Source: Enoplolaimus lenunculus
Lineage: Eukaryota; Nematoda; Enoplea; Enoplida; Thoracostomopsidae
Direction: 5' to 3'
Length of the DNA stretch: 64,000 bases
NCBI GenBank assembly: GCA_030248215.1
Contig: JASANG010002323.1
Location: 62,001 to 126,000 of the forward strand
Each line of letters begins with the position of its first letter. Position 1 is the first letter of the stretch. Both the position numbers and the translations under genes were made by a program. Below the pieces are notes generated by a model. That model saw only the letters and a list, made by a program, of their open reading frames with translations. It did not search any database and was not told the origin of the DNA. Below, piece by piece: positions 25,960-61,200 of this stretch.

Positions 25960-26568
25960 TTTTGGGTTTGTTTTTGTTGTTTAGTCAGTCAGCGCCATGC
26001 AAGAATTTTCGCATTGCGAACGTACGCCAAACACTCCGCTGGGTCCGTACCCAAGAGCACTTTGTCACCGTGCCCGAATATCTGGTCGCTTGCTTGCAAC
26101 ATTGCTGAGCATTCCATTATGCTTGGTCGTCTCATGTTTTTCTTGCAATTGCAATATTTGGTGTCGATTTTTTTGCCAAGTCATTGTGTGAGCGGAATTG
26201 AACAGAGTGTCCAGTTCGAATGCGTGTGTGTTTGACTAGGACCTCAATAAGATTGACTTTTTCAGCTTTTTGTATCTTACCCATATTGTATATTTCTTTG
26301 GTTAGTTCATGAGTTACTTCGTCGAAGCAAAACCGGAAAGACTAGTTTGTGGTGGCTTTTTTGTTTGCTATCGGGTTGTTTGTATTATGTTTATGTGCAA
26401 CACGTGTATACTAAAGCCTGGTCAGGAGGATTTCGGAATTAGCTCCATTGTGATTTTTTCCTGGGGATCCCATCAAATTAATGATGTATTCTGCTTCGTA
26501 AACTTATCACACCACTGCGTGTTTGGGAGTTAAAATCACGCCACAAATGGCGCCGAAATTTGCTCAAG

Positions 26569-26574
26569 AATAAA
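26569..26574 (+). terminator. Possible WDR3 polyadenylation signal AATAAA
   Basis: This is the first AATAAA after the WDR3 stop codon, 610 bp downstream. Another is near 27060. It is a common hexamer in AT-rich DNA, so the assignment is weak. Confidence 0.25.
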
Positions 26575-26702
26575 GTTGTGGTTTGGACTGGCGACGCCTT
26601 TTAAATATCAAAATTAATTAACGTCAAAATTAATTAAGACAACTTATAAGGACTTGAGTGTCTTGCTACTTTGTGCCTTGTAATTTTTCAGTTTGATATA
26701 TT

Positions 26703-26973
26703 TTAACCCTTTCTCACATGAATATTTTCTATTTCCCATGAGACCTACTTTTATGCTAGGATTCGAACTCCAGTGACTGGAGTGGGAGGCGTATACGATC
26801 ACCACTCAGCTATAGGAGCTTGACGCTTGAGCCCGAGGGGTCTCTCACGTCTTGTGGTGATTTAGTACTATGTATACGTGTTGCAATTGTTAAACACGGT
26901 GCGAAATATATTACTTAACGTTTATACACTGCGCTGAGTTGCCTATAGGCAACTCAATGTGAGAAGGGGTTAA
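26703..26973 (-). mobile_element. TTAA-flanked MITE (piggyBac type) with internal tRNA-like core
   Basis: The element body, 26707-26969, begins CCCTTTCTCACAT and ends ATGTGAGAAGGGG, flanked on both sides by TTAA. A CCC terminus with TTAA target sites is the piggyBac hallmark. Read on the minus strand, the core holds a tRNA-like segment with box A (TAGCTGAGTGGTGATCG) and box B (GAGTTCGAATCC). GTTGCCTATAGGCAAC near one end is a short palindrome. A second copy, inverted, is at 58769-59029. Confidence 0.8.
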
Positions 26974-28256
26974 CTACGGACCTTGTATACTTTTTGGTTA
27001 GTAGCTTGTATACTGTTTTGTTACGTTTGATTTAAAATTTTATGAATCCGCTGTTGTTTTTAATAAAGTTAACTCGCAGTGTTTTCATTGTTTTTGTATG
27101 GTTTCGTTTTGAGTGAGCGGATATCTTTACGCGATTGTGCAGAGTTTTATCAGATCAGAAACAGATTTTTCTCATTTTTTCTTTCTGTTCATGGCAATAA
27201 CTTTAGGGTGGTATTTAAAACGTTTATAATTCCACTGGTATCGAGCGAAATTTACGAATATGCATTGAAGCGATATATCTGCAGTTCACAGTTTAGGTCG
27301 GTAAAGTTTTGGACCATAACCACCCATGTTTATCATTGCCGAGCCAATCAAGGGGCCTACTGGGGCAAGCTCTGACTACACTTATTGAGCTTTATTGTTT
27401 AATTTTAAATTTAGTTTTGGATTTTTGCCTTTCAGTATCGCATCGTCACACTCAGCGAACGCCTTTTTGAATTTATGTTTACTGCAAATGGAGAAAACGT
27501 ATTAGTGCAAGTATTTTAGCGTACAAGACTGGAAAATTTCACGAGACTTGAACATTACAAAAAGAATTGTGATAAAATTCCCGCAGTAAAATTCGGCCAT
27601 GTGAGCGGTTCAATCAAATAATGAGTTTCTTGCTCATAATGGAAAAAACTAATTTAAGATTGAATTCTTTTTGTTGTCGTTTGTTTTTCAGACGATTTTT
27701 GTAAATATATATTTTAATACTATTTCCCGGTGATATAATTTTTGTATTATATAAAGTTAAAATGACCATGTATCGTACTAGTATTAACGGACGGTAATGC
27801 AAATAGATAGTTCTTTCATTATTTATGGCCACATGATTCGTCGGCCGATCGAACATTTATTTATTATTTTTTAATCAATATTATGCAGCAGGTTTTTCAC
27901 TTTCGCGACTAGTTTTTCTTGAATTTAAAATCAGCTGGTCTGGTATATGCCTTGCGTTCAGTACAAAATGTCACACTGGTACAATTGGCTCTGTTATCTG
28001 TAAACGTTGTATGCTAAGTGCTGCTTTTCACGCAAAATCTTTGGCAGTGTTAGCTTTAACATCGTGCCATACGAGATTGCTTAAGTAGTTGGAATTTTAG
28101 TCTCATCTTCGCACTTTACGCCAGATTATTTTGATTGTTTGAAATTTTTCAATATTTGAAGTCGGCTATGTTGGGTGTTGTCAACATGGATTGGATTAAC
28201 GGCTCATTGTTTGTGGGGCACGGATCTGATTGAAACCAGTTGAGGAAGGTGCAGGC

Positions 28257-51890
<23,634 letters not shown>

Positions 51891-53894
51891 AACTGCCGAA
51901 GACGAGGAAAAAGACAATGTGCTATAACTTTATGACGTCAATGGTTTTCTTGTCGACAGTAATATTGTTCGTTGGCGTGCCTTTTTCTGAACCGGTTGTT
52001 GATTTTGGTGTAGGGTTGTATTCTTTACTATCTGTATCACTGATCATCAGATAGAAATTAGTTTCATGTACTATATTCAAACAGGTTTACCTAAATTAGG
52101 TAATCAGGATGTGATCGGATATCATTTATCAGGATACCGGAACCGAACGCAGATATAGAATTTTTTTATCGTAACCGTATTAACCGGACATAGCATCTAA
52201 ACTTATACATTGTTTGAAATAGTTAAGCTGCTGCTATATTTTTTGTAAAATTTATCTACTTCCACGGTGAATATTATGAGAATAACAAGCTTGTTGAGAG
52301 AAGATGGTCCAGGTGCCGCTGCTGTCCTGTGAAATCAACAGTATGCCTCTCCTAAAATTGTTTTGCGCACCTTAGCATGTTGTACTGGCTGCTGGACTCG
52401 GGAAAAATAACTAGTGTGAGTGGTGTGATGATATGTTGAACGGGTATTGAGGCCGGTGAATTATGTATTTAATATTGTCGTTGATAAAATAATTTATAAT
52501 GTGATTTTTACATGTCTGCTTCTGCAGTTATTGGGATCATGAAGTAGGAAAATGCTATTGTGTTTATGGTCTTAATCTATGTTCGGAACTTGGAACATTG
52601 TTATTTTGAGGGTTACCACCCTCTTTTTATGTAACTAGCATTGTTAAAAGATTTACATTTTCGACTGTATACATACTGTGCTCAAGTAGATCTATACCAA
52701 ACGGTAATTCCGAAAGATTACAATAACCAACGGGCATTTATTCGACCAAATTGTGAGTTGGCACAAAACTTGGAGCTTGTTGATGTTAAAATTAGTTTTA
52801 GAAGTTACTGAGAGGATCTATGGTACCTGGACTGAGGAAAAGAATTATTATTTTAACGGAAATAGCAATTCTGAAGTATGTTTTATGTCATGTATCACCA
52901 GTTTGAGACCGAACTTAAATCTGTTAAGCCAGCGTTCCAACCAGCAGCTGAAAATTTCAACTTTCGAATTATGAGTGTTGCAGGATGCGTTGTATGTAAT
53001 TTTCATAGGGTTAATTCATATGTGAAACCACCCTCATCTATCTCTTCGTATGTAATAGAACTTACATATACTAGCAACACCGCTGTTGCGTTAATTCTTC
53101 ATCTACATTTTTACCATAATGCGGAGTGTTTTATGTTCACATAGTATTGTATTTTAATTATTTTTCGCGCTTTTTATTTGAAATAGGAAAAGTATTATTA
53201 ATTTATTGTTCTGAAAACAGCACCTGACCAGTAAATTGTAGCAGATAAAAACATGCAAAGATTGCAGGTTTAAATGCTAAGCGTAACTTTTTTCGATTAA
53301 TGATTGAGTTAATTGCCATGCTATCAATAATTTTCGTGTGCCTCCCTCCATTCGTGTCAGATTTGTGGGCTAAGGGGGCCGCGGTCCCCCTTCAATGGTG
53401 TCAAAAAAACTATTTCGTTTGATAAATATGAGTTGTAAAATGCAAATTTGTTTAGGGACAAACTAGAAATTTATATATTGGAATGCCCTTCCCCAAATTA
53501 TAATTGTTGCAGTCTATTTTGCAGCAAACTGTATAGTTGTAATGAAACTTTATTGATAGAGGTGTAATGTGAATTTTCTGAGTTCAGCCAGAGTTACGTG
53601 TAATTTTGGTGTGACAAAAATTGAGCTTAAATTGGTTGACTGATGTTTTGCTATTGTTTTTATGCATTCTGATTTTATTATATATTTATCAGTATTTGTA
53701 TGCCATATTTGCGCATCATAACTATATATCTTTATTGTTTGCTAATAAATAAGTATGCAACGGAGTTTGTTCAATTTTTAAGTGTACAGGGAATATTTGA
53801 GCGTCCAAACATCAATCTTGTGGCTAGCGATATCTAGACATAGACCATGCAGTATGCTCTGACCCTGCCTTCTGTACTTCGGCTGTGCAAAGAT

Positions 53895-54035
53895 CAGGGG
53901 CGGAACGTTTGGCTGCGGGACTGCAGTAGAATAAGTTTAAGTTTTGCACTATTTTTGCTTTAGGTATAAACTTATTCTTACACCTGGTTTTTGGCTTAAG
54001 CTTTAGCAATATGCTTATAATATTATTTCGGCCCT
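53895..54035 (+). mobile_element. MITE with internal CCTAAG-like motifs, CAGGGGCGGAAC family
   Basis: The element starts CAGGGGCGGAACGTTTGGC and ends TTATTTCGGCCCT. Its left part, GCGGGACTGCAGTAGAATAAG, is the inverse complement of the segment at 58060-58100. The middle has GCTTTAGGTATAAAC and TTTGGCTTAAGCTTTAGC. It is the inverted relative of 57958-58100. Confidence 0.6.
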
Positions 54036-54631
54036 ATTCTGTATACACGTTGGCCTGTACGTGTATATACGCCACTGTCGGTAGCTGATAATCGTGATTT
54101 TGTGGTCTACCGCGACGAAAACTTAATTTTTCGTCAAATTGTGAAGTGTTCATCATATCGACACCAGGTGGAACTGCACGAAATATATTTTGCATTAATT
54201 TAAGCCCGAGATGAAGCAAAACTAGGTTGTTTATAAATATGATGACGGATTTGCTAATTTATACAATAAATGTGCGAAGCGTTCACAAAAATTTGTTTTA
54301 AGCGTGTATGTTGTTAAAACATGTCTAATTAATCGTGCTGAAGTGCAAAGCTATAAAAATACTAAAATTTCACTGGCGAAATTGCCACAACTTCCGAGAA
54401 AAATTATACCACAGTCTGAGGTCGATGTTCTGCCGCAGCTGAAGGCAGACCTCCGTTGTAGCCTGATATATACATCTTGCTGTTTACCATGTTATTAAGT
54501 AGGTAGTTTTGTAATCGCCCAAAAACTGTTGTCAAGCACTATTACTTATCGACGTCTTTTCAGTTGCCAGAAACAGGATCAACACATCGAGCGCACAACT
54601 AGTGATTTGATATGAGTTTTTGATATTTTAG

Positions 54632-54697
54632 ATAGTTAACGTATTACTGGCTAAAAGGTATTTTATAGCGAGCTGTGTTCGCCTTAGGCGATTCAGA
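54632..54697 (+). other. RNASEH1: Candidate 5' extension of RNASEH1 (mitochondrial leader exon part)
   Basis: A TTTTAG acceptor-like site ends at 54631. From there 22 codons are open and in frame with the RNase H1 ATG, encoding VLLAKRYFIASCVRLRRFR directly before MVFYAVK. The stretch has six basic and no acidic residues, as in a mitochondrial presequence. Human RNase H1 also has a presequence ending at an internal start Met before MFYAV. No ATG lies within the open stretch, so an upstream exon would have to supply it. Confidence 0.4.
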
Positions 54698-56228
54698 ATG
54701 GTGTTTTATGCGGTGAAAGTTGGAAAACATCCTGGTATTTACACCAGCTGGTCGGAATGTGAATCGCAGGTCAAAGGATTTAAAAACGCCATATATAAAA
54801 AATTTGTAACTGAAAATGAAGCGCGTGATTTTATTGATGGAAACTATATCAATTCTAGTAACGCTTATACGAATGAAATAGACACATTGAACAATGTTCA
54901 GCCCCGGAAGTCAATTGAAGTAATCGAAAAAGCAGGCGGATCTAACCCGACACAAGAAAACAAAGGCGGACAACTACGAAAGAAAATCGGGAATCCGTTT
55001 CGGTTTGCACCGTATGCTATCGCCAACAAGAAACGAGCGCTGGGCGATGGTGCTGAATTCGGTAAGAATGAAGGCTTGGAACAGGTGAGGGTTATTGGAA
55101 ACGGTAACAATTTAGTATCTGCTATCGCCGATACGGACGTGAAATGTGGCAAAACAATTGCACAGAAATGCGATAATATGATTTTAGCTAACGGTTTTAC
55201 TTCAGAAGAATCTTCCAAGTACATTGTTGGGCACAATGTCGGTTTGGTTCCTTCGTCTTCGAAGATTAAACCAGCGGCGCCGGGCTTGGATCGGGTTGAA
55301 ATTCACCAGCAAACAGGATACACAATGGTGTACACCGATGGTTGTTGCCGAAACAACGGCCGGAATGGTGCTGTAGGAGGTGTTGGAGTGTTTTGGGGTG
55401 ACAACCATCCGTGGAACGTATCGGAGCCGCTGACTGGCCGCCAGACAAATAATCGAGCCGAAATTGTCGCATGCATTCGAGCAATTGATCAGGCCAAAGC
55501 TTCTGGAATCCGCCGATTAAAGATATATACTGGTAAATTCCCAAATATGAGTTATTTCTATTCTAACGATGATTGTATACAAAATAAGTAGCGGATTGTA
55601 CGAAAATTAATCTTTGTTGAAGCCAGAGGTGTAAATGGTTAAAGATTATTTACCGGCTCTGCGTTTTGCTCGCGGAAATTTTATTTTTTTGCGTGCAGGC
55701 GTACCCGCGCAAAGTTTTTACCCGTCTCTCAGCGATATGTAGCACGTGAAATGGCAAGCACTCAATGCAAAAAGCACGTGAAATGGCAAACACTCAATGC
55801 AAAAACTCGTACACTCGTACATGCAAATTATAGGTGCATGTTCTCACTGAAAAAACTTGTACATCTGAATCAATCGTAATGTTAGTGTAACCTGGGTTGA
55901 TAGTGTACGTTTCACAAGGATAACGGAACATTTACTTGTTGATTGACCACTGAAAACAAAATGTTTATTATAAATCATTAAACTTTACTTTTTAGATTCT
56001 TCGTTCACAATAAACGCTATTACAGATTGGATTCATCGCTGGAAAGCTAACAACTGGAGGCGTGCGGACGGCGGTGTGGTAAAGAACGAAGTTGAGCTGA
56101 GAGAGTTGGATGCTGTGCGTCAAGGAATTTTTATTCAATGGATTCATGTACGTGGACATTCCGGGATTCACGGTAATGAACAAGCGGACCAGTTGGCTAG
56201 GGAAGGTGCTGAAAAAGCGGCGAAATAA
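54698..56228 (+). CDS. RNASEH1: Ribonuclease H1, two exons, 355 aa
   Basis: Exons are 54698-55532 and 55996-56228; donor G|GTAAAT and acceptor TTTTTAG join in phase 1. The enzyme cuts the RNA strand of RNA:DNA hybrids (R-loops, mitochondrial primers). Residues 1-45 form the hybrid-binding domain (MVFYAVKVGKHPGIYTSW, KKFVTENEARDFI). A ~160-residue linker of low conservation follows. The catalytic domain from about residue 205 keeps all four acidic residues: D214 (YTDGCC), E255 (TNNRAEI), D279 (IYTDSSFTIN, codon split by the intron) and D343 (GHSGIHGNEQADQLAREGA). The linker is longer than in the 286-aa human protein. In contrast to the LINE RNase H at 9876-10247, this frame is intact and spliced. 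Confidence 0.95.
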
Positions 56229-56489
56229 CATGTATTGAAGCCGCAGGAGTGTCTTAATTTAAAATTGACTTTTTTATAAATGAAATGTAATGTTTTTTTT
56301 AGTTTTATGACGAAAAATGATTTACTGTTGCATAATGCAATGTCCTTCCTTCCATGGGTTGTTTTGTACTTGCATATATAACGGCGATTTGAGCATTTCT
56401 CAATATTAGGTATGTGATCACATTAGCGGATCAAGAGGGGGCGGGCGGCGTACGCCACCCCCCACCTCAGAACTATTTTGTGATAAAAT

Positions 56490-56625
56490 GGTAAGCACCT
56501 ACTTTACAATTTTTCCCCTCAGAAAATTTTAGGGGGTAAAATAATACGCCTACCTTACAATTTTCCCCCTCAGAAATTTTTTGGGGGCTGAATGATAAGC
56601 CTACCTTGCAATATTTCGCTATCAT
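56490..56625. repeat. Short tandem repeat, about 52-bp unit, near three copies
   Basis: The units read TAAGCACCTACTTTACAATT..CCCCTCAGAAAATTTT..GGGGG, then TACGCCTACCTTACAATTT..CCCCTCAGAAATTTTTTGGGGG, then a partial TAAGCCTACCTTGCAATA. Each contains a CCCCTCAGAAAATTTTNGGGG stem-forming palindrome-like core. A CACCCCCC-rich segment precedes it at 56437-56465. Confidence 0.7.
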
Positions 56626-57439
56626 TGGCTCGTGCATACAGTAATAATTCGTTCCATAACATTTGCCACACCGCCCATCCACGTCATAAATTTGTGGATC
56701 CGCATTTGTAGTTATCAGTGTCCATGCCTTAGTATTTTGCGTGCTTGTACTATTAATTGTTGAAACTGCCAGGGAAACGTCAAACTTTGTATTTGGTACT
56801 GCTTTCCATCATATTTAACTGTACGTGCGTCTCAAAATAAGACTTAAAGATCAGCAGTACTCAGGATATTTTACTTTTATTCCCCAGCGTATTTTTTCTT
56901 AGCTTGAACCGTTTAGGAACCGAAAATATGTTCGCACATATATTTACATAATTTTACTTGCTGTACTACAGTGCAAGTTTGTTTAACATTAAAACATTAT
57001 GCATTTGGTTTATGCACCGTTCACAAAGATTTTGTCAACGGTGCCGCAAAACCTCATATAGGTTATTACGCCTTAGCAGCATTACTCGAAACTTGTGATA
57101 ACCTTGGGCTATCACATATCACATAATTCTATCTTATACATATCTTTTATTATTGTTATATTCATAACGTACATTATTTCTGTCTGTTATAAACCTTGTT
57201 ACACTTCAAGGAAACTTTTAGGGTTTTTAGACTTAATGCAAACAAATCTACAATTTATTCCTTTTCATTGTAGTCCTTGTTTTTTTGTATTTTAATGTAA
57301 AATAAGTGCGCGATCAATAACGCTGTTACTAATAAACGTTTTTTTGCAGATGAGTTTTCTTTGTCTACGTTGTTGCCTGAGCCTCTTAGTTGTAAGTAGT
57401 TTTAGCAATCCTGAAATTGTTTGCATACATAACTGACTA

Positions 57440-57681
57440 CACTGCAAAAAAATGGTGAGTCAAATTGACTATCCGTAATATGCTCTGCGGTACTACACAG
57501 ACTGAGTCAAATTTGACTCCACCAGAGTCATATTCTGCTCACTGAGTCAAATTTGACTCCGCCAGAGTCATATTCGGCTGACTGAGACGTACGTTTGATT
57601 CACGCGGAGTCGAATTTGACTCAGATTGTGTAGTCTAGTAGCGCCTATTTCGGAGTCAATTTGACTCAGCATTTTGCAGTG
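57440..57681. mobile_element. CACTGCAAAA-ended MITE with GAGTCAAATTTGACTC palindromes
   Basis: The 242-bp element starts CACTGCAAAAAAATGGTGAG and ends CAGCATTTTGCAGTG. A second inverted tier (GAGTCAAATTGACT and AGTCAATTTGACTC) lies just inside the ends. The middle has two direct repeats of about 40 bp, each holding the perfect palindrome GAGTCAAATTTGACTC, then a related inverted version. The CACTG terminus could suggest the CACTA group, but no target duplication was found. Confidence 0.7.
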
Positions 57682-57957
57682 CAGTGTGTAACAAGGGTTC
57701 CAATTCTAAATTGAAATTATTAAGCGTACAACGCGCCAGTGTGCTGCGGTAAGCTGAAGAATTTAGATGGTGAACCGATTTCGGCAGGAAGACCCGAATT
57801 CGAATACAAGTTTAAAAATATATCACATGAAAATAGAAAATATTTATAGAGGAAGGCTGAAAATATCAAAACAAAATTGAAATTTTATAAATATTGTTAT
57901 CGGTGAAGTTTCCAGGTCGATTCAAATCATTGCCATCAGTTGGACCAATGTATAGAA

Positions 57958-58100
57958 CAGGGCCGTTACAGTACCTAGTTTAAGAATATTCCTAAGCTTA
58001 ATAAGCGCGAGAATGAGCTTGTGCCTAAGCCTAAGCAAAAAATAGATCTAAAGCTTAAGCTTACTCTATGGCAGTCCCGCAGAAAAACGTTCTACCCCTG
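57958..58100 (-). mobile_element. MITE with internal CCTAAG/CTTAAG motifs, CAGGGGCGGAAC family
   Basis: It starts CAGGGCCGTTACAGTACC and ends AACGTTCTACCCCTG. It contains TTCCTAAGCTTAATAAGCG, TGCCTAAGCCTAAGC and AAAGCTTAAGCTTAC. Ends and internal order are inverse to 53895-54035. The CAGGG..CCCTG termini fit hAT elements, though no 8-bp duplication is visible. It stops about 120 bp before the next gene's start codon. Confidence 0.65.
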
Positions 58101-58218
58101 ATCTTTACATGGGCCATCAATTAAACGCGAAAATTATTTAATTAGCTAGAGCGTTTAAACAAGTATAAGTTACTCTGTTTTTAGGGTTTATCTTTAACCT
58201 GTATGCCAAGTAGAAATA

Positions 58219-61200
58219 ATGAAACTTGACACCTTTTGGACCAAAAAATGTGGGAATCAACGGGAAATTGGCGAAACTTCATGTCTTCATTTATTAGATG
58301 ATTTGCCAAATGCATGCGATAAACATTGGAAAGCGCATCTAAAGAACGGATTAGAAGACTGTCCAGCGGTTGGATTTGGTATTAGTTTTACAGTAAGTTC
58401 AATATTTTCCTTGGAGTAACTTTCGTTTTAGAATTGTTCGGCAGTAAATGTGAATCTTCATTTTTGTTAAATTTAGTTTTTAAGGTTGTGTACATAGTGG
58501 GATTTACCCGCCGGTAGACGCGGGTCGGGTAAAGGATTTCAGTCGCGGCTATACCCACGGGTAAAGATTTGTCTAACGTCGGTAAAAAAATTGACAGGAT
58601 TTACCTGCGCCAAACTTTTCTAATATTGACTGTTCTACTTCGGGTCAGTTGCTGTGCTGTACTATACTGGTGTTTTATTTAGTTGGGCAGTTAGGTTTGA
58701 AATTTTGTTGCTTATAGTAAAATTTCATGTGTAAAGTTCATTAGAGCTATAACGCACAACTTCATTAACCCTTTCTCACATTGAGTTGCCTGTAGGCAAC
58801 TCAGCGCAGTGTATACACGTCAAATAGTATATCTCACCGTGTTTAACAATTGCAACACGTATACATAGTACTAATTCACCACAAGACGTGAGAGCCCCCT
58901 CGGGCTCCAGCGTCAAGCTCCTATAACTGAGTGGTGATGGTATACGCCTCCCACTCCAGTCACTGGAGTTCGAATTTTACCATAAAAGTAGGTCTCAGGG
59001 GAAATAGCAAATATTCATGTGAGAAAGGGTTAAAGTGGAAATCACCACCGATCTTTAAAATACTGGTTTAACAATTCAGGTGCGGGAAAAAGATCGGTTG
59101 CGGATAGAGCTTTCTAGCGCGGGTATACCCGCGGGTAAAAATCCAACGCGCTGATCGGGTAAAGAAATCTTTACCTACATCCCACTCTGGCTGTGCATAA
59201 CCAAAGGTGTAAATGGGCCAACCTACCATTTTTTACGTTTTTATGGAATTTTAGGGTGTTTTATTTGGTGTTTGATATGAGGTATGAGTGTTCAGTTGCA
59301 TTAGGTTTGATTTTTTTCAATGTTAGTTAAAAACCGAACAATTATAAATGATTTATTTATTACAACTAGCATTGGTATTTTTTTGAAACACATATTCCGT
59401 TTGTATAGAGTATTAAGCTGCAGCAATTTAAAAAATTGAAATTTTATCTACTTCAGGTTGACAATGTTGGCAGTCCAGTATTATCCATCGTCATAGCCTG
59501 TTTCAATGGTTGCAGTTTTGTATTTTCACTTCAGTCTACCGTTCCTCAAAAGCTGGTTGATATTTTATTTTCAGAGGATAAAATAGTATACAAGGTGCGT
59601 GTTTGATATCTCTATTGTGAAATCCCAGTTAACGTTGTACGGCAATAATCACTGTTGTACCACGGCTCATACAATTAAGAGCCATGCTACAACCGCCGTG
59701 CTTTTAGGGCAAAACTCTTCGGCACATTTGAGGCAGGGGTAATGCACGCTATATTTTTTAACACACCACGTGCAAGTTTTTTCAAGCTCCACAGTTTGTT
59801 AATGCTAGTTCAGGCCCGTAGTCAGATCGGATGAAATGAAATCCCCCTAATACATCCAGTAATGTTTTCCGTAAAAGTATAAACTGCAGTTTTTAACCCT
59901 CTGCTGATTTCTAGTACTCAAAAATTCATGCTGTGCAATGGGGCCAAGTTGAAATTTAAACTTCTTTACAGGAAGGAAATGGGTATGAGCATACATGTTG
60001 GCACAGATCGCTTAAAAACTTCAAAAAAACTAAATTTTCTCGAGTAGTATCAAGCGATATTCTCCTTTAAGGAAACAATTAAAGTGTCCCCGTTGCTGAA
60101 GGATGGAAAACTTGACTTGATCGCTGGCTCGGTATGCAAGAGAGCGGTGCTTATAAAGCCCTATAATCTTACAAGTGGGTGTTAAATTTTTCTAGGGGTG
60201 ACGAAAATTATCTAGGAGATCTGAGCAACCCCGTCCACTCTGCTGCGGGGCCATGCTAGTTAGTCAGTTTATTCAAGAAACCAAAGATTGGTCGTTCTGG
60301 CACCGTGGTACAAGTCAGTTGTAGCACGGCTTATTGTCCTTCCGATATACAAACGCGCGCTGATACGCTTGTTTCAAGCGTGCGGTGCACTCGGACATCG
60401 CTGTGATGCTGTGCACGTGACTCAAGAACTCGTGCAGAACTCGTGCTATGGCATTCGTTCCACACTTGTGCGTGCACTCGTTCTTTATTCAATTGCACAG
60501 CAAGAAAGCGATGCTCTCGTGCACGCACTCGTCTCACATCGTTCGGTTCGTACCGCATACGACGCACCGCAACAGCGTGCGTTCATATCTCGGATGAACG
60601 CGAAGCTGTGCTACAACTATTACTTATGCTACGCAAATAAACACAGATTCGTGTCCATACAAGCTTCTGCACTGATTAGTTAATTCTTAATGCGGGAACT
60701 AGTTCGGCAAACAGAAGTACTGTAGCCGGACCATGGTATCGATTATTTAATCATAGGTTACATCCCTGCGGAACGTCACCAAGGTTTTTTTGAACTTTGT
60801 GTATACGCTGTCAGATCACGGATTTTAATTTAATTCCTTAAAGCTGGAGTTTTGTCTTCTTTGAATTTTAGGTTTGTTTATTGTTTAATAATAAAATATT
60901 TTTATTTACTCAATTTTGGTTAATGGTATTTCGCAAGCTTTTAAAAATCAAATTAAAGTGGACAATTTGAAACTTCCTGGCCACGTATTATAGGGTCCGG
61001 GCAGGCATTAGATGCGAATTTAGCAACGCCTTCACAATAACATTAATGTTTAAAATACTTAAAATTTTAGATCTGTTGCGAACCAGAACAGCTAGAAATG
61101 AAACTGAACGCTGCGATTGGCGATCACCGAATGCCGGACGGACTGGTTAACATTAGAAAATTAGTGTTTCGTCTTGCGGAATTTAAACTGTTCAAAACGT

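Larger units (their letters stand above)
25960..28256. other. Intergenic region between WDR3 and HLCS
   Basis: 2.3 kb between the WDR3 stop and the HLCS start codon. It contains the probable WDR3 3' UTR and one TTAA-flanked transposon (26703-26973). The rest is AT-rich with no recognisable gene. An upstream non-coding HLCS exon could lie here and would not be visible. Confidence 0.6.
51891..54697. other. Intergenic region between HLCS and RNASEH1
   Basis: 2.8 kb. It presumably contains the HLCS 3' UTR, decayed GGCCCGTAGCC-type fragments (about 52303-52395 and 53365-53410) and a CCTAAG-type MITE (53895-54035). No protein-coding feature was recognised apart from the candidate leader at 54632-54697. 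Confidence 0.55.
56229..58218. other. Intergenic region downstream of RNASEH1
   Basis: 2.0 kb holding a three-copy tandem repeat (56490-56625), a CACTGC-ended MITE (57440-57681) and a CCTAAG-type MITE (57958-58100). Elsewhere it is AT-rich with no recognisable gene. Confidence 0.6.

Noticed and set aside
26735-26830. Possible working tRNA gene inside the TTAA element
   Set aside because: A and B boxes are present, but the acceptor and anticodon arms do not form a convincing cloverleaf and the element moves as a unit.
60288-60683. 131-codon plus-strand frame
   Set aside because: It arises from a GC-richer region repeating CACTCGTGC words, has no conserved motif and lies in an intron of the downstream gene.
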